Source of the DNA: Gerris lacustris
Lineage: Eukaryota; Arthropoda; Insecta; Hemiptera; Gerridae
Assembly: GCA_951217055.1 (NCBI GenBank)
Contig: OX578286.1
Coordinates: forward strand, 6,798,033 to 6,862,032
Length of the DNA stretch: 64,000 bases
Direction: 5' to 3'
Both the position numbers and the translations under genes were made by a program. Within the stretch, counting starts at the first letter, position 1. Each line of letters opens with the position of its first letter. This document shows positions 54,165-64,000 of this stretch, piece by piece. The notes below the pieces were generated by a model that was given only the letters and a program-made list of their open reading frames with translations, ran no database searches and was not told where the DNA came from.

Positions 54165-54498
54165 TTAAATTAAAATTTAATCTTTCTGTAGTATGAATAC
54201 TACCAAAATCGTAAAATATGAATTAGATTTCTATTTAAATGGACACTTTTTAGAAATTTTAATCAAAATCATCGGAATCTTTTTCGAGACATATTTATTT
54301 TTTTTTTACGTTTGCCAATTATCGTCAAAATCGGCCCAATAGTTTAGGCTCCACGGTTCTGCACAGACAACAGAAATACATTTTAAAATACAATTTTTTT
54401 GATTCAGGGCACCTCAAAACAAGTAAATCCATCCAAATCTCAAAATCGAATTTTCGCGCTATCACAATACTTTCTCTTTTTATATGAGAAAGTAAAAA
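54165..54498 (-). mobile_element. Family H 5' portion
   Basis: It contains the H core (CAAAATCGGCCCAATAGTTT) and, on the right, the inverse of the H 5' end (TATATGAGAAAGTA). It is joined directly to the SINE-head palindrome. Confidence 0.6.
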
Positions 54499-54499
54499 G

Positions 54500-55582
54500 G
54501 AGAGAATGAAAAGCATTAACATAGAAAACAGTTTTATTTTATATTCCATTATCGTGACTGAGTAGGATTGCTTTTTTTAATATATAATATAAGTATGATG
54601 GCAATCTTTACTGCTATATGATTGAACTTTATTTGTGCAAGAATAATTTGTATTAGCCAGAACTATAAATATTTTCTTCATTATCATTATATTTCTTAAT
54701 TTTTTTGCAATAGTATGGATTTTGAAGCTAAATTTGATCATTTGGAATTTTGCTTTTGGTCAAGTTGACAGTTTGAATTATTTTATTATTAATCTATTAT
54801 CAAACATAGAACTGTTTGGATTTGAAGCATGTTGCTTTGGCAAATATATCACGGAGGTAGTGATCCCCCCTAATTCATCATGTAAGTAATCAATAGCGTC
54901 ATGCCAAACTGATCGTATCGATCAATACCTTAACATGCACCGCATCTCCCTCAAATAACCCTATTACATTATAATTGAATTATTCCATAGAAATGAGATT
55001 GGAAGCGGGAATTGTTCATACATCAATGTTAGTTTTAGTCACACCGCAAAGACTTATCGTTCGAATTTATCAAAACATAAATAATAATTATCGGGGCTTT
55101 TAATTAATTCTATGATAATTCGCTTTAACGGCTTTTCAACATAATGAGAATTCTATTTGGGTAAATTCAAGTTGAGGACGGGTGAAACAGAGAGTGGTAG
55201 GGAAATTAACAAACGATCCGGTACCGAAAGGACCAAAAATATAATTGATGATGGTGTCATATGCAAAACACCTTTTACCGCCCTCCCTTGAAAGGGAGAG
55301 GAATATCGGAGATGCCAGAACACTCTGTCACTGACAAGAACCCTAGGTGATATGACACGCCACACGCCCCTATCTCTCCAAAATGCTTATCTTTTATCTA
55401 AAGCTTCATGCCCCCCTCACAACCCAAAAATGCCTTATCAATATTTCAGAAATAATACATTACACAACTTCAAATGAAAAAGGAAAAATAAATTGTTCTT
55501 TTTATAATGTCAGTGGAAAACATGTACCTATACTATCTCAAAATTTTTGAAAAATACAGTAGTAAAGGGAAGTGAATATTTT
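54500..55582. other. Intergenic, no gene recognised
   Basis: Moderately AT-rich. A 70-codon minus frame (55365-55153) has no recognisable domain. Confidence 0.35.
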
Positions 55583-55590
55583 ATTTCTTA

Positions 55591-56183
55591 GGTACTTCAT
55601 TAGATTTTTACTTCCCTTTAAAAAAAAAAAAAAAACTGAGGGGGGAGGAAAAATCTAAAGTAGGTGTGCGGAATGTTCTCTTTAGGCTGTTACTCTCCTT
55701 ATAAAAACAGAAGTGTGATATTCCTTTGTCCCAAAGTACCTTGGACTAAACATTCCTTTGTCTTATTTTAGTCAGTCATTTATATTCTAAAAGGGTACCT
55801 TTTTTACTTTAGCACCCCCTTATATCCCTTTGTGTTAATAGTAATTTATAGACAAAGGAACATATATATAGAATAGCATATATTCCTTAGTCTAAATTAC
55901 TATTAAGACGAAGGGATATTCATTCCAATGTACCTTGGGACAAAGGAATATTACACTTGTGTATAGAATTGTGATCATATCCCTTAGTCTAATCAACTAT
56001 TAAGGTGAAGGAATATTAAATATAAAACTGCCCCAGGAGTCTCAATGTCTTAGGGAGATAAGCACACAAACCTTTGAGACTTTTGTAGGGCAAACTATTG
56101 TTTAGAACTAAGGGGGGGGGGGTGCTAAAGTAAAAAAGTGCCTCTAAATGAAACTTAGGGGAGTAACAGTCAAAAGAAGTACC
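55591..56183. mobile_element. Family B MITE interrupted by MITE C
   Basis: Start GGTACTTCATTAGATTTTTA, end AACAGTCAAAAGAAGTACC. Duplications ATTTCTTA (55583-55590) and ATTTTTTA (56184-56191) match at seven of eight. Internal GACAAAGGAATATCACACTT-type text is present. Confidence 0.82.
55794..56142. mobile_element. MITE C, 349 bp, inserted in B
   Basis: Start GGTACCTTTTTTACTTTAGC, end GCTAAAGTAAAAAAGTGCC. Target copies TCTAAAAG (55786-55793) and TCTAAATG (56143-56150). Interior again contains paired GACAAAGGAA/TTCCTTAGTC hairpins like those of B. Confidence 0.8.
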
Positions 56184-56333
56184 ATTTTTTAAGTTTTGTC
56201 AGCTATTGTCCTCTTTACAATGTGCACCATTTAAAGACTGCTCTTAGGCACTTAGTCAGTCAAATCGGCTAAGAAATAACTAATAACTTCGTACTTTGAT
56301 TAACTCGAGTTCCTCGTTCCTTGGCTGGTAATT

Positions 56334-56560
56334 GGGTACTCTTTTATCTTCGTTACCCACTATAGCAAAAACAAATTAGTGGGTAACAATGTAAAAGAGG
56401 CGCCCCCATTCGCCTCTTTTACTTTGTTACCCACCTTCAGTTACATCTATGAAATGTTGAAAAGTAGGATGGGTAACAAAGTTAATAACTATTAAGACAA
56501 AGGAATATTTGTCTGATTTACTTTGGAACAAAGTAATATCACACTTTTGTACATATATTA
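56334..56560. mobile_element. MITE D (B-like), right end unclear
   Basis: GGGTACTCTTTTATCTTCGT and inverse ACAATGTAAAAGAGGCGCCC flank a 70-bp hairpin. A second half (56408-56480) and B-type AACTATTAAGACAAAGGAAT text follow. The right terminal repeat was not found. Confidence 0.6.
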
Positions 56561-56813
56561 ATTTTAATTAATATTGACAAATGTCAATCGTTGTTGAATA
56601 GTTTTTGATTATTTTTTTGTTTTTATTCAAGTTTATAGATTTAATATTATTAATAATCTTTTTGATACAATTTTTAAATAAATTTTATTATCTGTTAACC
56701 ATGTTATTCCTTGCTTCCACAGCAGTAACGGCTGTCATCGTCAGCAAAGGAGGATTATTGAACGGAACCTTTAAGTATTCATTTTGAGTTGTACTCAATG
56801 GAAAATCATTCTT

Positions 56814-56876
56814 AGCCGAGTGGATAGTGCGTCAGACTGACCCACTGGAGGTACAGGGTTCGATTCTCGCTGGTAA
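56814..56876 (+). repeat. tRNA(Leu/Ser)-like SINE head or pseudogene
   Basis: TTAGCCGAGTGGATAGTGCG is an A box with class II tRNA flavour (GCCGAGTGG..., GTCAGACTG). The B box is GGTTCGATTCT. Acceptor and anticodon stems do not pair properly, so it is not called a functional tRNA. Confidence 0.6.
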
Positions 56877-56879
56877 AAC

Positions 56880-57780
56880 ATAAATAGTTCTAAACCTATG
56901 TATAGTAAATATTTCTAGTCAACCCTATAATAAGAGTTGTTACAACCCCCTAGAGTTGAATCATATCCTAAAAAAAGCTAAAAGTTTAATTTAAAAAATA
57001 AAATTAGAGTTGATTCAACAACTCTTAAAATCAGAAACAATACCAACAATTTTCTTGCTAAAACTCTACTAGGGTTGTGACAACTCTAAAAGATTTGGAT
57101 CTGCATACAACTTTTGGCAAATTAGAGTATCATCAATTTCTGCAAAGTTGTGTACACCACTGTAAAAATTAACTCTAAAAAATAATGATCGTGACCCTTA
57201 TAGGATTAGGTGGTTAAAGAACCCCTCATAAGAGTTCAATTTCATCCTATAAGCGTTGTCTGTGCTCTATATTTTTTCAATGTAAACAAAAATCTGAATA
57301 CTAAAGATCTTGTTTATTATTATGTAAATCATAAATGTAAATACAACAAGAATACTTTTGAACTGTATGTAAAACTTAAGTGAGAAAGTATATATATATA
57401 TAAAAAAATGTATTTATATATACATATATATTCATTCTTATTCGAACGTAATACTCGTGAAAACGGCCTATAAAAATGTAAATATCTTCACGAATGAAGC
57501 TCTCATAGAAGTAATAAAAGAACGATATTCCCTATACTCGTACTTTAGCTTTTTTTTATTTAACAATGTAATGGGGTATACTCGTAGAGAGCAGTGTAAT
57601 ATTCTGTTATTTACGTTGATGTAATATATTTTTAGAGAGTGGTACTATGGTGAATTTCATTTAGTTTTATAGCCCTTAATGCCTTAAGCCTTTAAGAGGT
57701 TTTACACCTTTTAATAATTTATGTATTTGCACAAGTTAACTTTCATGTATCATATGTGAAAACCCTTATATAAGTTATTT
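56880..57780. other. Intergenic AT-rich sequence
   Basis: No gene. Repeated AGAGTTG/CAACTCT motifs occur between 56930 and 57270, many in inverse pairs. Confidence 0.35.
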
Positions 57781-57784
57781 AAAT

Positions 57785-58095
57785 TACTACGTTTCCATGA
57801 TGTTTAAATACGAATTGAATACAGTTTTCGGATCCAAATTGTTGATGGAAACCTAGATTCAATATGGATTGAATACGGGTTGAATATAGTTTTTGGATCC
57901 AAATTGTTGATGGAAACCTAGATTCAATATGGATTGAATACGGGTTGAATACAGTTTTTGGATCCAAATTGTTGATGGAAACCTAGATTCAATATGGATT
58001 GAAGACGCGTTGAATACAGTTTTTTGGATCCAAATTGTTGATAGAAACCTAGATTCAATACGGATTGATTACATTAAATTCTGGGATCTTATTCA
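57785..58095. repeat. 65-bp tandem repeat, about 4.5 units
   Basis: Units start at GGATCCAAATTGTTGATGGA (57829, 57895, 57960, 58026) and carry GATTCAATATGGATTGAATA. The minus-strand frame is an artefact. Confidence 0.95.
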
Positions 58096-58145
58096 GGATC
58101 GAGTTTCAAGGAAACACCTGAACTCGATTCACACTTGTAAAAGCT

Positions 58146-58555
58146 AGTACTTCTTTAGATTGTTACTCCCCTATGTGTTTTTGTTTTAGAATATAAATTA
58201 CTTTGACTAAATAACTATTAAGACAAAGGGATGTTTAGTCCAATGTACTTTGGGGACAAAGGAATATCACACTTCTGATTTTAAAAGGTGAGTAACAGTC
58301 TAAAGAAGAACATTCTATACACCTACTTTAAATTGTTACTCCCCTCTGTTTTTTTTGGAATATAAATGACTCTGACTAAATAACTATTAAGACAAGGGGA
58401 TGTTTAGTCCAATGTACTTTGGGACAAAGGAGTATCACACTTCTGTTTTTAAAAGGAGGAGTAACAGTCTAAAGAAGAACACTCCTTACACCTTCTTTAG
58501 ATTGTTACTCCCCTCCGGTTCTTTCATAAGGGGAGTAACAATCAAGAGAAGTGCC
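58146..58555. mobile_element. Family B MITE, 410 bp, internally duplicated, perfect TSD
   Basis: TAAAAGCT flanks both sides (58138-58145, 58556-58563). The internal unit (about 170 bp, from GTTACTCCCC through GTCTAAAGAAG) is present twice in tandem. Ends AGTACTTCTTTAGATTG and CAATCAAGAGAAGTGCC. Confidence 0.9.
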
Positions 58556-58564
58556 TAAAAGCTT

Positions 58565-59375
58565 ACATTGTAAACAGCTGACTATAAGTGTAACATCATA
58601 ACTGCTTTATCTTTTATTCTATAATATCTGATGATGTAATAGTTATTTTCATGTAATTAATATCCAATAATGATGTAATGAAGTTAAGTTTACATTGTAT
58701 ACAATGTAACTTTATGTAAAGTCGTAATTCTTCACTGTTTATTCCGTTTTAAATAGATCATTTTGATCTAAGACAGAGTCATAAATGAAATCCTGTTTTG
58801 AAATTCCCATAAGATTCGATTCTCTATCATACAAAATCTGTTTATACGTCCATTGAAATATGATAACTACTTGAGTGAGTATGTCTTATATTAGTTCACA
58901 AGAACTATAACTTGGTTCGACATAACACGATATAAGTTTATTGCAAACGGATTCAGGTTCTGGTTTTTATCAAAAGTTTGAAGAAGGAGAAAAAACAACA
59001 AAATAAACAGACATAATTCTTAATCAACATTCTAAAACATCCTGTTATGAAATCAAACGACGAATTAACTGAAATTTGATACTCTTGAAGATTATAAAAC
59101 TGATCATAGATGAAGCCACCTAAGAAAAGAAAAAACCTTTAAAAATAACATCAAAGGAGAAAAAAAAACGTCCACGTTATTAATTGCGTTTACAAATTCT
59201 TTAGAACAAAAATAAAAAAGGTGATAATAACCAGAAACGCCAAAATGTTGTTTTGAAATTTCTTTTACGTGTAAACAATTGTCGATAAGAATTTTAGGGT
59301 AAACACATTACAGTCAGAATAACGAATAACCAAAATCTAATTAAAGAGCATGAAATCTACACATTTTAAAAAACA
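58565..59375. other. Intergenic AT-rich sequence
   Basis: No gene recognised. Confidence 0.35.
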
Positions 59376-59376
59376 T

Positions 59377-59430
59377 AGTCTGCCAATTAGTGTGCCACAT
59401 AGCTTTCTCGCGTCCTATTTCGTTTACATT
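59377..59430 (-). mobile_element. Family E 3'-end stub
   Basis: AGTCTGCCAATTAGTGTGCC followed by GCTTTCTCGCGTCC. Repeat L copy 2 begins about 85 bp downstream, so L may be an E-ended variant. Confidence 0.6.
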
Positions 59431-59513
59431 TTATTTTATGCTTTTGCAACCTATTATTGTCAAATATATTTAATTTTCCTCCGTTTTTTAAAACTGTCTA
59501 AATTGTTTTAATT

Positions 59514-60135
59514 TTACTACGTTTTTATTAGCTTGCTTTCTTGTTAGTTTGTTTGTCCAGTACAAATCTTGCAATCGATTTTTAACTAACTTCCTGAGTA
59601 GCTAGACATTTGAAACTTTTAGAATAGCTCAGAACACGATGACAATGCATTATTTTAATACTTTTAGCCATCTTTCAGCATAATTTAATTATTTTACAGC
59701 AGATTTTGCTGTATGGAAAGTTAGTTTGGAAAAAACCCGCAAGTTATTTTATTTGTTTTGCCATATCCCATATTTACAATCTTCATTTTGACGGGTTTCA
59801 AATTCGTGATTTTTATAAATAAGAGATAAACATTGAATGACAGCAAAATAGGCAATATATCGATTATATTATTTATCGATTATATTATTTATATTATTTC
59901 AAATATATCGATGGCACGTTTTAGATTTGGTATTGGGAGAGATCTGGTGTACAAAGATTTGTTCTTTTATAGGTTTAAGATCAGCTCTCTAGATGGTTGT
60001 CATTTATGTGAAGTAAATAAATTCGGAACTATTTTTTTTTTCACTAACATTATATATAACAATAACAATTATATTATCAACATTACATACATTTCAACAG
60101 AAAATTTAAAAACGTAGTATATACAAAGTTCTTTT
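59514..60135 (+). repeat. Dispersed repeat L copy 2
   Basis: Collinear with 30113-30760. A 94-codon frame (59833-60117) includes MARFRFGIGRDLVYKDLFFY and SSLDGCHLCEVNKFG. Copy 1 loses this frame by a one-base difference. No known domain was recognised. Confidence 0.75.
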
Positions 60136-60139
60136 TATC

Positions 60140-61015
60140 TTGAAATTTTGTTTACTTTTGTTTAATATTTAAACGTGCAATGTCATCTTCACAATTTAAC
60201 CTCTACAACGGTTGTCATAATGATTCATTAGTAAAACAAAGAAACAGGGAACAGGGTTAAATGTGAAATTATACGACGTATCTAAATGTAGATAGACTAA
60301 TGCAATTATATTCATCAGTTGGCAATTCTGTTCAATGTATGACTCAGCTACCAGCTAATTCTCCCGTCAAATGTTAGTCTTGAATTTCATATAATTAATA
60401 TCACATATTTTACACTCCTAATGTGCTTAAATAACTAATTTTCTTACATTCATTCATAATTAAGTCATTAAAAAGAATGTTTTATAGATGAAAATGTGAT
60501 TGAATTAAAAGAAAAACAAAAAATTAAAAATAACACAAAGGTGCTAAAAAAACAAATAAAAGAAAAAAAATCTTTTATATTTCGATGAAGTAAATATTTT
60601 GTAAAACTTAAATCAAAAAGTATTCCGATAGCCAAAAGAAAGAAAAAATAAATAATCTAAAATAACAGCCTTATAGAAACTACTATAAGAATTAAATTAT
60701 AAAGTAAGTATATATTAAGGCATCAAAAATAGAAATAAAATATCCCTCTTTTGATCTCACTGTAATTAATGAGACTAAACAAAACAAGATAGTAGTAAAA
60801 CAGTCGTCTCTTTTAGCTAACATTATAAATAGCTAAAGAGTTTATTTTTCACAGTTTTTTTTTGTTTGTTTTCGCAAGCATATTACCAGTTTAAGATTTA
60901 TTTTTTATTTTTTATAGAATAATAGTTAGTTATTATAGTTGTTAGAATAGTAGTTAGTTTTTTGGGCTTTCAGTTTTAAGTAAAATTACATGATGGAGAG
61001 CAATCCCATTTCTTT
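60140..61015. other. Intergenic AT-rich sequence
   Basis: A-rich, no gene recognised. Confidence 0.35.
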
Positions 61016-61179
61016 AAATTAGATCAATGCATTTCTGACAATTTGTGAGCTACATAAAGCTTCCTCTCGTCCTAACACTAGCGTATTGCTCACATGATTG
61101 TAATGAGATTACTCAAATAAGAGTCTTAATGTGGGTTCACACCTAGTGGATATCCGCGCGTACCAGTGTGTATTAATAG

Positions 61180-61940
61180 ATAACAATAGATTCATAAAGC
61201 CGTGGAGAGTGGAGGTGGAGTCCGCATGGAATGCAAAGCTGTACTTAGTATATTGTCATCGTTTGGATGATACAGAAAACGGTTCACAAACTATCTCTGA
61301 ACGGGTTGGAACAGTTTGTAGGACGGTATGAAACACTGTTACAAATCGGATTGGAACGGCATTTATCCATTGCGCATGCCCGTGACGATCCCCCTTGGAA
61401 ATACTCCCTGACAATTGTTGGAACAAACTTAATACATTCATGAAGCCCCTTGAAACGTCATCACTGGTTTCCCCCACTCTTCACTCCGTAAGTCAGATTA
61501 TAAACAATGCAGATTCGATTGTTTATCTGAAATTGAAGAGATCATTTTAGTAGTAGAAAGTTTTCTTGTTATTTAACAATAAACAAAAGTTAAAAGTTTT
61601 CAAAATTTTTGTGAAAACTCCTCATGGAAACACTTTCGGTTTTAAACCAAAACAGTTTTGAAATCTCATGAAAACGTAGTAACTGTAATATAATTTTGAT
61701 AAAAAAAAAAAAAAACAAATATTTAGTTCTGAAATTCTTCCGTTGACTGGACTACAAATAACTATATTGACAACAATAGATTTATAAAGTCGTGGAGGGG
61801 AGAGGTGGAGATGTCGTCGCTGGTTTTCCCCCACTCTACACTCCGTTCAGTCAGGTTATAAACAAAGATGATTCGTTTGTTTATCTACTGTTGAAGAGAT
61901 AATATTTCCAGTTGAAAGTTTTCTTGTAATTTAAAAATAA
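61180..61940 (+). repeat. Diverged tandem duplication, first copy split by a J-like half element
   Basis: GTGGAGAGTGGAGGTGGAG (61201), TTTCCCCCACTCTTCACTCC (61468) and GAAAGTTTTCTTGTTATTTA recur at 61792, 61825 and 61913. In the first copy, J-type sequence (61296-61432) lies between the first two landmarks. Confidence 0.65.
61296..61432. mobile_element. J foldback half-element
   Basis: ACGGGTTGGAACAGTTTG, GGTATGAAACACTGTTACAA and CATGCCCGTGACGATC, ending GTTGGAACAAACTTA, match the right arm of J at 63470-63599. Confidence 0.65.
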
Positions 61941-61959
61941 ACTTTTTATAAAGTTCAAT

Positions 61960-63195
<1,236 letters not shown>

Positions 63196-63199
63196 AATA

Positions 63200-63599
63200 G
63201 GTTAGTTCCAACCCTCCTATTTGTGGAGTCCTTTGTATCATCCCGTGAATGGTTCGAGAATCGTTTAGAACAGGTTTTATACGCATGCGCTAAAATTGTA
63301 CTGTAATAAAATCATGTCATGTTGAAACAGGGTTACGACTTATAATTCACACCGTATTGAAAACATTCAAGGAAACATAACAGTTCTTGTTGACATGTGT
63401 GACCATTGACATAACTTCGGTATTGTCAGAGGATTGTTTGGACTTTACAGTAAACGGTTCGCAAACGATCCCTATGCGGGTTGGAACAGTTTGGAGGACA
63501 GTACGAAACATTGTCACAAGTCAGGTTGGAACGACTTTTATCCATGACGCATGCCCGTGACGATCCTGCGGATGGTTCACTGCTTGGTTGGAACAAACC
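63200..63599. mobile_element. J foldback element, 400 bp (reference copy)
   Basis: Left GGTTAGTTCCAACC and right GCTTGGTTGGAACAAACC are inverse ends. Arms share AACCGTTTGC/GTTCGCAAAC-type and GTTCCAACC/GGTTGGAAC repeats. Flanking AAATAATA and TTATAATA match at six of eight. Confidence 0.7.
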
Positions 63600-63607
63600 T
63601 TATAATA

Positions 63608-63800
63608 GTAATAAGAAGAACATAGAATTTGACGGTGATGGAGGAGACACAATCTAAATGGGATATATGCCTTGAAAAAATTATTAAGAAATTGATAAAG
63701 TTCATCTGCTTTAAGCTATTGGATCATCAGTAAAGTTCTGTCTCTTAATGTTTCCGTCCTCAATTTGTTTATAGACATATTTTGTCCACAATATATTTTT
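63608..63800 (-). repeat. Duplicated segment next to J (partner at 20100-20350)
   Basis: Inverse of 20100-20350 with moderate divergence. Confidence 0.8.
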
Positions 63801-64000
63801 AAACAAAATTCTCAAGAAGGAGACCGGGATAGGGAAGTGGTTGGCATATTCTCACATCGCCAGAAACCAAGGTTTAAAAACACCGACATATCTGATGAGT
63901 TCGAATCTCTGAGAAGTGAGAAATGTTTCACACTGACGATCACGATCGAATCGATAAGTATAATGGCCGGATATCCCGTCTTGCAATACCACGCGTCTCC
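63801..64000. other. End of window, possible degenerate tRNA-like text
   Basis: GGGATAGGGAAGTGGTTGGC near 63828 resembles an A box only weakly; no supported gene. Confidence 0.2.

Noticed and set aside
56814..56876. Functional tRNA gene
   Set aside because: A and B boxes are present but acceptor and anticodon stems do not pair; same judgement for 5588-5664.
57779..57967. 62-codon frame
   Set aside because: Product of the 65-bp tandem repeat.

Overview
This window looks like a transposon-dominated, AT-rich, intron- and gene-poor piece of a eukaryotic, most likely arthropod, genome. The evidence is the absence of any bacterial-style gene layout, very long (TA)n tracts, dense nested transposable elements, and decayed animal-type transposon protein fragments: a non-LTR reverse transcriptase, a TTF-finger hAT transposase N-terminus, a mobile-element HTH domain common in arthropods, and a PHD-like finger. 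I cannot name the species. I found no host protein gene, no rRNA gene and no intact tRNA gene. Almost every long open frame is a microsatellite, a tandem repeat or a repeat shadow.

Dominant repeats. At least three families (A, E and H, with I as a relative) share one architecture: a 5' terminal inverted repeat at the very end, the matching repeat placed subterminally at the 3' end, then a short stem-loop, a T-rich junction, and a conserved internal core near the 5' end. This is the layout known for Helentron/DINE-type non-autonomous Helitron-like elements. A second layer consists of palindromic MITEs (B, C, D) beginning GGTAC, with 8-bp target duplications. A third consists of TA-flanked foldback elements (F, R, G), foldback J elements, a pogo/Tigger-like MITE and a TA-flanked element N.

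Layout. 0-2.5 kb: A end, element Q (palindrome plus ORF), A copy. 3.3-5 kb: 360-bp (TA)n and repeat P copy 1. 5.6 kb: tRNA-derived SINE head. 7.5-8.6 kb: (TA)n tracts around a Penelope-like segment with a hammerhead-like motif. 9.2-10.4 kb: E cluster. 12.4-13.9 kb: 38-bp satellite split by a truncated LINE. 14.8-18.2 kb: F, G, B, H. 19.9-24.1 kb: J, A, K palindrome, A. 25.1-28.9 kb: R, B, 24/29-bp satellite, I, E. 29-36 kb: G, L, M, E copies, hAT. 36.3-40.8 kb: A split by a solo LTR and a 1.9-kb TIR element, then A nested inside B. 41-45 kb: RT and Penelope remnants, H, a higher-order satellite. 45.8-48.7 kb: Q copy 2, then P copy 2 split by a piggyBac-type element. 49-56 kb: E, pogo MITE, palindromes, N, E, SINE palindrome, B with C inside. 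56-64 kb: D, 65-bp satellite, B dimer, L copy 2, H remnant, J.

The most interesting signals are (i) the shared Helentron-like plan and core across families, (ii) hammerhead-ribozyme-like motifs with a self-complementary 4-nt helix III, four of them in two inverted pairs, and (iii) element Q, whose 56-bp near-perfect palindrome sits about 100 bp before a conserved ATG in both copies. Nesting with readable target duplications gives a relative insertion history. All assignments come from reading the sequence; no database search was run.
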